6,327 nt of DNA from an uncultured Pseudomonadota bacterium (GTDB taxonomy: Bacteria > SAR324 > NAC60-12), in NCBI GenBank assembly GCA_913056375.1, contig CAJXNF010000177.1:1-6327 (forward strand), in the 5' to 3' direction. A program made the translations under genes and the position numbers. The first letter of the stretch is position 1. Every line of letters begins with the position of its first letter. The notes beneath the pieces are model-generated. The model worked only from the letters and a program-made list of their open reading frames with translations, did no database searches and had not been told where the DNA came from. Below, one piece after another: positions 1 to 6,092 of this stretch.

Positions 1-100
1 CGATTAGGTTTTGGGATTGAACAGATTCTTTTTCACTACATCCCATGCCCATCACTGCTATCCCAACAAACTTTAGCATCTTAATTTTTATTTTTCCCAT
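1..100 (-). CDS. Possible divergent small lipoprotein, 5' end only (partial)
   Basis: On the minus strand an ATG at 100-98 opens a frame of 33 codons that runs off the left edge without a stop. The predicted N-terminus looks like an export signal: four lysines in the first ten residues (K3, K5, K7, K10), then a hydrophobic stretch FVGIAVMGMG, then Cys21 followed by the polar run SEKESVQSQN. This is the layout of a lipoprotein signal peptide with lipid-modified Cys21. The lipobox is imperfect: Gly at -1 is normal, but Met at -2 and Gly at -3 are unusual. A second in-frame ATG (Met8) is also possible. No strong Shine-Dalgarno lies upstream, only a purine-rich AAAGAAAGA. If real, the gene is transcribed away from the TRAP operon and shares its control region. 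The function is unknown, and a chance open frame in AT-rich DNA remains possible. Confidence 0.38.
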   Translation of the reverse strand, partial: MGKIKIKMLKFVGIAVMGMGCSEKESVQSQNLI

Positions 101-196
101 AACAGTCTTTCTTTGTTTCCATTTTGTGCTCGACATGGTTTTTCTCTGTTCTTCCTAATTTGCACCTCTGTACCAATTGTGGCATGGTAGTCCCGT

Positions 197-225
197 TTGA
201 CTGACAGTTGGTCAGTCTGAATCAT
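197..225 (+). promoter_or_regulatory. Candidate sigma70-type promoter of the TRAP operon
   Basis: TTGACT at 197-202 matches the -35 consensus at five of six bases. AATCAT at 220-225, exactly 17 bases downstream, matches the -10 consensus at four of six. Transcription would start near 231-233, giving a leader of about 36 bases before the ATG at 268. The -10 box is weak, which would suit an activated or tightly regulated promoter. The assignment rests on consensus matching only. Confidence 0.4.
199..217. promoter_or_regulatory. Perfect inverted repeat, probable operator
   Basis: GACTGAC (199-205) and GTCAGTC (211-217) are exact reverse complements around the 5-base centre AGTTG. The repeat overlaps the candidate -35 hexamer and its spacer. 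A dimeric regulator bound here would block or recruit RNA polymerase. The size and dyad symmetry fit a helix-turn-helix dimer site, for example of the GntR family that often controls TRAP operons, but no regulator gene is in the window, so the family is inference. A transcript hairpin is less likely, since the proposed start site lies downstream. Confidence 0.5.
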
Positions 226-231
226 GTTCTT

Positions 232-251
232 TTGGGGTACAGCCACCCCGA
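232..251 (+). promoter_or_regulatory. Leader hairpin upstream of the binding-protein gene
   Basis: GGGGT (234-238) pairs with ACCCC (245-249) around a 6-base loop. A U-G wobble (233/250) and a U-A pair (232/251) extend the stem to seven pairs. The stem ends six bases before the AGGAGG ribosome site, so it leaves that site open. If the promoter at 197-225 is right, the hairpin sits at the extreme 5' end of the mRNA, where such stems are known to slow decay (the ompA leader is the classic case). It lacks a U-tract, so it is not an intrinsic terminator. Confidence 0.4.
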
Positions 252-257
252 TCTTTC

Positions 258-263
258 AGGAGG
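258..263 (+). promoter_or_regulatory. Ribosome binding site that fixes the start at 268
   Basis: AGGAGG, a full Shine-Dalgarno match, lies four bases before the ATG at 268. The open frame extends upstream to a TTG at 208, but that codon has no ribosome site, sits inside the inverted repeat, and would place 20 polar residues ahead of a complete signal peptide. The ATG at 268 is therefore the start. Confidence 0.85.
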
Positions 264-267
264 CTTT

Positions 268-1230
268 ATGAATTGGAAACACTTGGCACTGGCAGGTGCT
301 TTGGTCGCAAGCTGGGTTCTGCCCACACAAGCGCAGCAGCGCTTCGTTTCAATTGGAACCGGTGGTGTGACCGGTGTCTACTACCCAACTGGCGGGGCAA
401 TCTGCCGCTTGGTCAATAAGGATCGCAAGAAGCACGGCATCCGCTGTTCGGCTGAATCCACAGGTGGTTCGGTGTACAACATCAATACCGTTCGTGAAGG
501 CGAACTGGAATTTGGTGTCGCTCAATCCGATTGGCAGTATCACGCCTACAACGGTACGAGTAAGTTTGCTGATCAAGGCAAGTTCAGTGACTTGCGTGCG
601 GTCTTCTCGGTTCATCCGGAGCCTTTCACTTTACTTTCTCGAGGCGATAAGCCGATCCGTCGTTTTGAAGACCTGAAAGGATACAAGGTCAATGTTGGGA
701 ATCCTGGTTCTGGTCAACGTGCGACGATGGAAGTCGTCATGGAGGCCTTCGGTATCAAGATGAGTGACTTTGCTCTAGCAGCTGAACTCAAAGGCTCCGA
801 AATGGCCCAGGCACTTTGTGATGGCAAAATCGATGCGATGATCTACACCGTTGGTCACCCAGCGGCAGCGATCACCGAAGCGGTCACCACCTGTGACGTG
901 GATTTGGTCGATGTCAAAGGCGCTCCAATCGATAAGCTGGTAAGTGAAAACAGCTTCTATCGAGTGGCTTCCATCCCGGGTGGAATGTATGCTGGGAATG
1001 AACAGGAGACAACAACCTTTGGTGTTGGTGCAACCGTGATCACCTCAGCAAAAGTTCCAGACGACGTGGTCTATATCGTGGTCAAGGCGGTCTTTGACAA
1101 CTTTGCTGATTTCAAAAAGTTGCATCCTGCTTTTGCAAATCTGAAGGAAGACCAAATGATCAGTGATGGTCTCTCTGCTCCACTGCATCCCGGAGCAGTC
1201 CGCTATTACAAAGAGCGCGGCTGGATGTAA
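268..1230 (+). CDS. TAXI-family TRAP transporter solute-binding protein
   Basis: This 320-residue periplasmic receptor captures a solute and delivers it to the TRAP permease encoded next. Residues 1-22 form a Sec signal peptide: Lys4, a hydrophobic core at 5-18, and a TQA|QQ cleavage site after Ala22. The mature part starts with the TAXI/NMT1-like hallmark GTGGVTGVYYPTGG (30-43). Further family motifs follow: ESTGGSVYNIN (63-73), EGELEFGVAQSD (77-88), and the LCDGK (183-187) and TTCD (207-210) segments with Cys184 and Cys209. Cys46 and Cys60 are two further cysteines; disulfides are possible in the periplasm. Length is normal for the family (about 310-330). Known TAXI proteins have been linked to small carboxylates such as glutamate and 2-oxoglutarate, but the ligand is not readable here. 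The downstream enzymes suggest an amino- or oxo-carboxylate. The family call is secure; the substrate is inferred. Confidence 0.95.
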   Translation: MNWKHLALAGALVASWVLPTQAQQRFVSIGTGGVTGVYYPTGGAICRLVNKDRKKHGIRCSAESTGGSVYNINTVREGELEFGVAQSDWQYHAYNGTSKFADQGKFSDLRAVFSVHPEPFTLLSRGDKPIRRFEDLKGYKVNVGNPGSGQRATMEVVMEAFGIKMSDFALAAELKGSEMAQALCDGKIDAMIYTVGHPAAAITEAVTTCDVDLVDVKGAPIDKLVSENSFYRVASIPGGMYAGNEQETTTFGVGATVITSAKVPDDVVYIVVKAVFDNFADFKKLHPAFANLKEDQMISDGLSAPLHPGAVRYYKERGWM

Positions 1231-1236
1231 GCTGAC

Positions 1237-1260
1237 AGGCAGTGACTTCGGTGACTGCCT
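1237..1260 (+). promoter_or_regulatory. Intercistronic cUUCGg-tetraloop hairpin
   Basis: AGGCAGT (1237-1243) pairs with ACTGCCT (1254-1260). One G-G mismatch follows, then AC/GT pairs closing a TTCG loop at 1247-1250. In RNA this is a C(UUCG)G tetraloop, among the most stable known. The hairpin begins six bases after the binding-protein stop codon and ends 18 bases before the permease ATG. There is no following U-tract, so it is unlikely to be a full terminator. It more likely protects the 3' end of the upstream cistron from exonucleases, or partly attenuates readthrough, so that the binding protein outnumbers the permease. Confidence 0.6.
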
Positions 1261-1278
1261 TGATGCCTCCCGAGTTGC

Positions 1279-3885
1279 ATGTCTACTTCTCCTCCCACCT
1301 CAGATCAACCGATCGGTGACGCGCGGGTACGTGTTCTCTCTGGAACTTCTGCCCGTGCCGTCTTTCTTCTCTGCGTACTTTGGTCCCTTTTCCAGGTTTA
1401 TGTTGCCAGCAGCATTCCCTTTTGGCTCTCCAGCCTGACCGGAATTAGCTTTGTCTTCAACAATCAGGAAGTGCGCCAATTGCATCTTGCGTTCGGCTTG
1501 GTGCTCGCGATGTTGCTCCACCCTCTTGGAAAAAACAGCACTCAGCCCATCCCTTGGTACGACATCCTGCTGGCCTTACTGGGAGCCAGTAGTTGCCTCT
1601 ACCTGCTCGTCTTCAAAGACAGCATTGCAGATCGTGCAGGACTTCCAACCACCTCTGATTTGATCATTTCTACGATTGGTCTTTGTTGCCTTGGATTGGC
1701 GGTCTACCGTGCTCTTGGTTTGCCACTACTCGTTGTGGCCGGTGTGTTCCTGTCTTACGTCTTCTTCGGTGACAAGTCATTCATTCCAGAAGTCATTCAG
1801 TGGAAAGGAGCCTCACTGAACAAGGCGCTTTGGCATTTCTGGATGCAGACGGAAGGTGTCTTCGGGGTCGCGCTGGGGGTCTCCTCCTCGATGATCTTTC
1901 TCTTTGTTCTCTTCGGTCCCTTGCTCGAACGGGCCGGAGCCGGACAGTACTTCATCCAGCTCGCATTTGCCCTGCTCGGACACTTCCGTGGCGGTCCAGC
2001 GAAGGCGGCAGTGGTGGCCTCAGGTCTTTCAGGACTCTATTCTGGATCCTCGATTGCCAATGTGGTGACCACTGGCACCTTCACGATTCCGTTGATGAAG
2101 AAGACCGGCTTCACTGCTGAGAAGGCGGGTGCCGTGGAAGTTGCTTCTTCGACAAACGGCCAACTCACCCCTCCAGTGATGGGAGCTGCAGCCTTTCTGA
2201 TTGCTGAATTCACAGGGACTCCTTATCTCTCGCTGATTCGTCACGCCTTCCTACCAGCGTTGGTTTCCTACATCGCCCTGCTTTACATCGTTCATTTAGA
2301 GGCTTTGAAGCTTGGACTGGAAGGGCGCCCACGTCCCCCTGCCCAGACAACACTACTGCAGCGAGTAGCTGGGGTATTGGCAGGTTTTGTGGGAATGGGC
2401 CTGCTGAGCATAGTGGTCTACTTTGGTTTCGGTTGGCTCAAAGATGTTTTACCTGGGCTAACACTCGGTGCTGCTGCCTTGCTAGTTGCTGGATTCTATC
2501 TGTTTCTAGTTCGGCTGGCTTCGAAGCTACCGGATTTGGATCAATCTGGAGAAGTGATTGATCTGGAGAAGCTTCCACCGGCTGGAACGATTGCCCTCAC
2601 AGGTTTGCACTACTTGTTGCCGATTGTGGTGTTACTCTGGTGCGTATTGATCGAACGACTCTCACCGGCCTTGTCTGCCTTTTGGGCAACAATTGTGATG
2701 GCTACTGTGTTGGTCACCCAACATCCGCTCAAGGCTTGGTTCCGTGGAGAAAGCCAATGGAGTGAGCGCTTTCAACAGGGAATGCAGGATCTTTGGCGTG
2801 GACTAGCCAATGGTGCTGAGAACATGATCGGCATTGGCGTGGCGACTGGAGTGGCTGGTGTGATCATCGGTACGGTTTCACTGACTGGGGCCCACCAGGT
2901 GATTGGGGAATTTGTGGAGATGCTCTCCAGTGGTAGCCTGATCCTGATGCTTCTGCTGGTCGCTGTGATGAGTCTATTACTGGGGATGGGCTTGCCCACA
3001 ACGGCTAACTATATCGTGGTTTCTTCGTTGATGGCTCCGGTGATTGTGTCCCTAGGTTCTCAGAACGGGTTGATTGTACCACTGGTTGCGGTACACCTGT
3101 TTGTCTTCTACTTCGGAATCCTGGCAGATGACACTCCGCCAGTCGGACTAGCTGCTTTTGCGGCAGCTGCGATCAGTCAAGGGGATCCGATCAAAACTGG
3201 TATCCAAGGATTCACCTACGATATCCGAACAGCGCTGCTGCCCTTTCTGTTCCTATTCAACACCGAGCTGTTACTGATTGACGTCAGTTGGTTGAAGGCG
3301 ATCATAGTCTTTCTAGTGGCTGCTTCGGCAATGATGCTCTTCGCTGCCGCAACCCAGGGCTACTGGTTGGTGCGCTGTCGCTGGTGGGAGACGATTGTCC
3401 TGTTGCTGGTGGCTTTCACGCTGTTCCGTCCAGGCTACTGGCTAGATCAATGGCAGGAACCCTGGCAGCGCTATGCTGGAACAGAATTGACAGAGCAGCT
3501 GGAACAGACTGGACGCGACCTGACGGTGCGGCTGGATGTTGAGGGGCCTGATTTTGATCGTCCAGAAGAACTGAACAGCCTGACAATTCTGCTGGAGCTT
3601 AAGGCCAGCCAGTCCCTGCAGCAAGCGCTGGATGAGAACGGAATTCTAATCCAAGTGGATGCCGAGAAGGTTATTCTTGAAGAACCCATGCCTGGTTCCA
3701 CCTACTTTCAGCCTTTCCAGCGTTTTGACTTCTACATGGATGATCCCGTACGCTTGATTGCGGTGCTTGAGCCACAAACCAATCGACCTGCCAAGGAGTG
3801 GTTTTATCTACCGGCATTGGCTTTGCTGGCCTTGGTTTGGTTCGCTCAACGTCGTCGCTCCCATCTTGCCTCAGCTCAAGGATGA
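1279..3885 (+). CDS. TRAP transporter permease, fused small and large (4TM/12TM) subunits
   Basis: This 868-residue inner-membrane protein imports the solute delivered by the TAXI receptor, driven by an ion gradient. Residues about 28-165 form the hydrophobic DctQ-like N-terminal helices, fused to a DctM-like transport core at about 180-680. Core motifs are GLYSGSSIANVVTTG (from 252), SSTNGQLTPPVMG (290-302), LLGMGLPTTANY (567-578) and ADDTPPVG (616-623), all classic for the 4TM/12TM TRAP fusion. After a helix at 704-717 comes a polar region (722-839) and a last helix (841-856) ending in Arg858-860, the arrangement of permeases that carry the DUF3394 extension. Length fits that subgroup. The start at 1279 is the only good choice: an in-frame TGA lies at 1261-1263, and no ATG, GTG or TTG codon lies in frame between it and 1279. 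Its ribosome site is poor (GAG, four bases upstream), so translation is probably weak compared with the receptor gene. Confidence 0.95.
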   Translation: MSTSPPTSDQPIGDARVRVLSGTSARAVFLLCVLWSLFQVYVASSIPFWLSSLTGISFVFNNQEVRQLHLAFGLVLAMLLHPLGKNSTQPIPWYDILLALLGASSCLYLLVFKDSIADRAGLPTTSDLIISTIGLCCLGLAVYRALGLPLLVVAGVFLSYVFFGDKSFIPEVIQWKGASLNKALWHFWMQTEGVFGVALGVSSSMIFLFVLFGPLLERAGAGQYFIQLAFALLGHFRGGPAKAAVVASGLSGLYSGSSIANVVTTGTFTIPLMKKTGFTAEKAGAVEVASSTNGQLTPPVMGAAAFLIAEFTGTPYLSLIRHAFLPALVSYIALLYIVHLEALKLGLEGRPRPPAQTTLLQRVAGVLAGFVGMGLLSIVVYFGFGWLKDVLPGLTLGAAALLVAGFYLFLVRLASKLPDLDQSGEVIDLEKLPPAGTIALTGLHYLLPIVVLLWCVLIERLSPALSAFWATIVMATVLVTQHPLKAWFRGESQWSERFQQGMQDLWRGLANGAENMIGIGVATGVAGVIIGTVSLTGAHQVIGEFVEMLSSGSLILMLLLVAVMSLLLGMGLPTTANYIVVSSLMAPVIVSLGSQNGLIVPLVAVHLFVFYFGILADDTPPVGLAAFAAAAISQGDPIKTGIQGFTYDIRTALLPFLFLFNTELLLIDVSWLKAIIVFLVAASAMMLFAAATQGYWLVRCRWWETIVLLLVAFTLFRPGYWLDQWQEPWQRYAGTELTEQLEQTGRDLTVRLDVEGPDFDRPEELNSLTILLELKASQSLQQALDENGILIQVDAEKVILEEPMPGSTYFQPFQRFDFYMDDPVRLIAVLEPQTNRPAKEWFYLPALALLALVWFAQRRRSHLASAQG
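3442..3795 (+). other. Extra soluble domain in the permease C-terminus (DUF3394-like)
   Basis: This segment encodes residues 722-839 of the permease, about 118 residues that are polar and rich in Glu, Asp and Gln, between two membrane helices. The helix before it is preceded by basic residues (Arg699, Arg701) and the helix after it is followed by Arg858-860. By the positive-inside rule both of those ends are cytoplasmic, so the domain should face the periplasm, where the binding protein docks. Position and size match the domain of unknown function DUF3394 found after DctM in some TRAP permeases. This match is from memory of the family, not a search. Confidence 0.6.
3878..3882 (+). promoter_or_regulatory. 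Ribosome binding site choosing the aminotransferase start
   Basis: AAGGA lies five bases before the ATG at 3888, inside the last codons of the permease. Another in-frame ATG at 3882 overlaps the permease stop in an ATGA arrangement, but AAGG would then abut the start codon with no spacer. The second ATG is preferred. Ribosomes ending the permease at 3885 would be placed to restart at either one. Confidence 0.65.
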
Positions 3886-3887
3886 CC

Positions 3888-5237
3888 ATGTCGGCTTCTC
3901 ATGTCTTTCCGCGTCGTTCAGATTCTCAGTTGCCCACTGCTGTTGCTGGCGAAGGTTGCTGGTTGACGGATGCCAAGGGCCAGCGCTACCTGGATGCTTC
4001 CGGAGGTGCTGCGGTATCCTGTCTCGGTCATTCAGCCAAACCGGTGCTGGATGCGATCTGTCAACAATTACAGCAACTGGCCTATGCCCACACTAGCTTC
4101 TTCACGACGGAGCCTGCAGAGCGGTTGGCTGATTTGTTGATCCAGCATGCTCCGGGCAACCTGGATCGGGTCTATTTCGTCAGCGGTGGTTCGGAAGCGA
4201 TGGAGGCCTCACTTAAGCTGTGCCGTCAGTACTTTCTGGAAATCAATCAGCCACAGCGAAGTCACGTGATTGCTCGACGTCAGAGCTACCATGGCAACAC
4301 GCTGGGGGCGCTCAGCGCAGGAGGCAACCAGTGGCGACGGCAACCATTCGAACCCTTGCTCTCCAGTGGTGTTTCACACATTTCACCCTGCTATCACTAC
4401 CGTGGTGCTGAACCTGGTGAGTCTCCAGAAGAATATGGACTGCGAGTGGCCAATGAACTGGAAGCTGAGATCCTGCGGGTTGGTCCGGAACGAGTCGCTG
4501 CCTTTCTTGCAGAACCAGTGGTGGGAGCTACGTTAGGAGCTGTTGCACCAGCTCCCGGTTACTTCCGAAGAGTCCGAGAGATTTGTGATCAATACGGGGT
4601 ACTGCTGGTGCTGGATGAGGTGATGTGTGGGATGGGCCGCACTGGCTCCCTCTTTGCCTATGAGCAGGAAAAGATTGCGCCGGATGTTGTGTGTATCGCC
4701 AAGGGTCTTGGAGCCGGATTACAACCGATTGGAGCGATGCTCTGCACAGACACGATCTACCAGGCGATTGCCCAGGGGAGCGGGTTTTTTCAACACGGAC
4801 ACACCTACCAGGGACATCCAACGGCCTGTGCTGCCGGGGTTGCTGTTCTCCAGGAGATGCTTTCACAGAGTCTCCCTGCGCAAGTGAAAGAAAAAGGTGA
4901 ACGCCTATACCAAGCCTTGCAAAATCAATTTGCCGAACATCCGCATGTGGGGGACGTCCGTGGTCGAGGTCTCTTCCTTGGGATCGAGTTAGTCCGAGAT
5001 AAACAAACGAAAGAGCCTCTCAATCCGAACTTCAACCTTCCGGAACAAATTCGCCACACCGCAATGCAGCACGGCCTGCTCTGCTATCCGATGGGTGGAA
5101 CGATTGATGGTCGAAGAGGACATCACATCCTGTTGGCTCCACCGTTCATCATCAATGAGGAAGAGTTGGATCTGATCGTGAGCCGGCTCTCTTCTACTCT
5201 GAATGCGATCCTTCCTGCGCTCGATCAAGCCGCATGA
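3888..5237 (+). CDS. Class III PLP-dependent aminotransferase (omega/beta-amino acid type)
   Basis: This 449-residue cytoplasmic enzyme moves an amino group from an amine or omega/beta-amino acid to a keto acid such as pyruvate or 2-oxoglutarate, using pyridoxal phosphate. Visible fold-type I class III features are: GGSEAMEASLKL (100-111), which holds the cofactor phosphate; SYHGNT with Tyr134-His135, which stacks on the ring; LDEVMCGMGRTG with Asp243 contacting the pyridine nitrogen; IAKGLGAG with Lys272 as the Schiff-base lysine; and HGHTYQGHP with Thr306, expected to reach the phosphate of the partner subunit. RGRGLFLGIEL and the C-terminal LLAPPF segment complete the family pattern, and the length is typical (430-460). 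All catalytic residues are present. The gene sits two bases after the permease and overlaps the BKACE gene, which points to one operon and one pathway. Class III members differ widely in amino donor (beta-alanine, 4-aminobutyrate, taurine, amines), and the sequence does not decide between them. Confidence 0.93.
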   Translation: MSASHVFPRRSDSQLPTAVAGEGCWLTDAKGQRYLDASGGAAVSCLGHSAKPVLDAICQQLQQLAYAHTSFFTTEPAERLADLLIQHAPGNLDRVYFVSGGSEAMEASLKLCRQYFLEINQPQRSHVIARRQSYHGNTLGALSAGGNQWRRQPFEPLLSSGVSHISPCYHYRGAEPGESPEEYGLRVANELEAEILRVGPERVAAFLAEPVVGATLGAVAPAPGYFRRVREICDQYGVLLVLDEVMCGMGRTGSLFAYEQEKIAPDVVCIAKGLGAGLQPIGAMLCTDTIYQAIAQGSGFFQHGHTYQGHPTACAAGVAVLQEMLSQSLPAQVKEKGERLYQALQNQFAEHPHVGDVRGRGLFLGIELVRDKQTKEPLNPNFNLPEQIRHTAMQHGLLCYPMGGTIDGRRGHHILLAPPFIINEEELDLIVSRLSSTLNAILPALDQAA

Positions 5238-6016
5238 CATACCTGATGGTGGCTCCGAATGGCGCCCGCAAGACCAAGATCGATCATCCTGCTCTGCCGG
5301 TAACTTCGCCAGAATTGGTACAGACGGCCCTGGCTTGTTGGGAGGTTGGAGCGCAGGGTCTACATGCCCACATCCGCAACGCAGATCAGTCACATCTATT
5401 GGATGCTGGACGCTACCGGGAACTTCTCGCCCTGTTGAAGGAAACAGTCCCAGCACTGGAAGTCCAGGTGACCACTGAAGCTGCTGGAATCTATCAGGCT
5501 CCTGAACAACGCCAACTGGTGTTGGACTTGCGTCCAGATTGGATCTCGTTGTCGGTTCGGGAAATGGCACGGGAGCCAGACAGCAAGGTTGTGCGGGATT
5601 TCTACGCTGAATTGTCCCAAAGCCAAATTCGCATCCAACATATCCTCTATGATGCCGATGATCTTCGACAGCTCTTCGAGTGGATTGATCAGGGGGTGGT
5701 TCTTCGTCCAGCATCTCTTTCAATCCTCTGGGTCCTTGGGCGTTATTCCTCTGATGGCAACAGTGATCCGGCTGAGTTGAATCAGGTTGAGACTACCCTG
5801 CAGGCGCTGGGAACTGATATTCCAGAACAAGTGATGGTTTGTGCCTTTGGTCTAGGCCAAATCCCCTGCCTGATTGAGGCAGCAAAGCGGGGTTGGGACT
5901 GTCGGGTGGGTTTTGAGAATGGCTGGTGGAAGCAGGACGGTTCAATCGCGCAGGACAACGCAGACCTACTACAGGACTTGCGTGATCAACTGGGTCAGCG
6001 GGAAATGATTGTTTGA
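5234..6016 (+). CDS. BKACE-family beta-keto acid cleavage enzyme (DUF849)
   Basis: This 260-residue TIM-barrel, zinc-dependent enzyme belongs to the family of 3-keto-5-aminohexanoate cleavage enzyme (Kce), which combines a beta-keto acid with acetyl-CoA to give acetoacetate and a new acyl-CoA. Signatures are the N-terminal VAPNGARKTKIDHPALP (6-22), the HAH metal motif (His44, His46), TTEAAGIY, and RVGFENG with Glu228. His44, His46 and Glu228 lie two positions before the Kce zinc ligands His46, His48 and Glu230, and Arg224 matches Kce Arg226. Differences from the usual pattern are Asn229 where Kce has Asp231, and IRNADQSH (47-54) where many members read VRDxDGxH. It is slightly shorter than most members (about 270-310). 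The ATG overlaps the aminotransferase stop (ATGA) and has no strong ribosome site, so translational coupling is likely. The family is clear; the substrate among BKACE activities (amino, hydroxy, carboxy or trimethylammonium keto acids) is open. Confidence 0.92.
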   Translation: MTYLMVAPNGARKTKIDHPALPVTSPELVQTALACWEVGAQGLHAHIRNADQSHLLDAGRYRELLALLKETVPALEVQVTTEAAGIYQAPEQRQLVLDLRPDWISLSVREMAREPDSKVVRDFYAELSQSQIRIQHILYDADDLRQLFEWIDQGVVLRPASLSILWVLGRYSSDGNSDPAELNQVETTLQALGTDIPEQVMVCAFGLGQIPCLIEAAKRGWDCRVGFENGWWKQDGSIAQDNADLLQDLRDQLGQREMIV

Positions 6017-6048
6017 AGAGGAAGAGGAAAGTACACTCTGGCTAATTG

Positions 6049-6063
6049 GCTGATCACATCAGC
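6049..6063. promoter_or_regulatory. Short palindrome between the BKACE and SDR genes
   Basis: GCTGAT (6049-6054) and ATCAGC (6058-6063) are exact reverse complements around CAC. The 76-base gap holding it is the widest between coding genes after the first one. No U-tract follows, so it is not a convincing terminator. It could be a regulator site for the SDR gene or an RNA processing or stability stem. No acceptable -35/-10 pair was found near it, so the SDR is probably read through from upstream. Confidence 0.35.
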
Positions 6064-6081
6064 GATTCAACACTTACCAAC

Positions 6082-6086
6082 AGGAG
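6082..6086 (+). promoter_or_regulatory. Ribosome binding site of the SDR gene
   Basis: AGGAG lies six bases before the ATG at 6093, an ideal spacing. It sets the start at a methionine followed by the usual short lead-in to the first beta strand of an SDR fold. Confidence 0.8.
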
Positions 6087-6092
6087 TAGCAG

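Noticed and set aside
171..189. Second inverted repeat TACCA-N9-TGGTA upstream of the operator
   Set aside because: Arms are only five bases around a 9-base centre with no further pairing, so chance is a good explanation. It is worth recalling only if the 199-217 repeat proves to be a multi-site operator.
208..267. TTG-initiated 20-residue extension of the binding protein
   Set aside because: It has no ribosome site, falls within the inverted repeat, and adds polar residues before a complete signal peptide with AGGAGG in front of the ATG at 268.
3798..3887. Longer aminotransferase N-terminus starting inside the permease
   Set aside because: The extra 30 residues read like an out-of-frame translation of the permease end, and class III homologues begin near the SHVFPR segment.
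4989..5723. Long minus-strand open frame of 244 codons across the aminotransferase/BKACE junction
   Set aside because: It lies wholly antisense to two genes with clear family motifs, its protein is low in recognisable features and rich in Pro, Arg, Gln and Ser, and it has no convincing ribosome site. It is a shadow of codon bias.
6013..6046. Separate promoter for the SDR gene
   Set aside because: TTGAAG at 6013 pairs only with boxes 13 or 22 bases away (TACACT, GCTAAT), both outside normal spacing.
6049..6063. Rho-independent terminator after the BKACE gene
   Set aside because: The 6-bp stem is followed by GATTCAACAC rather than a run of T, so intrinsic termination is unlikely.
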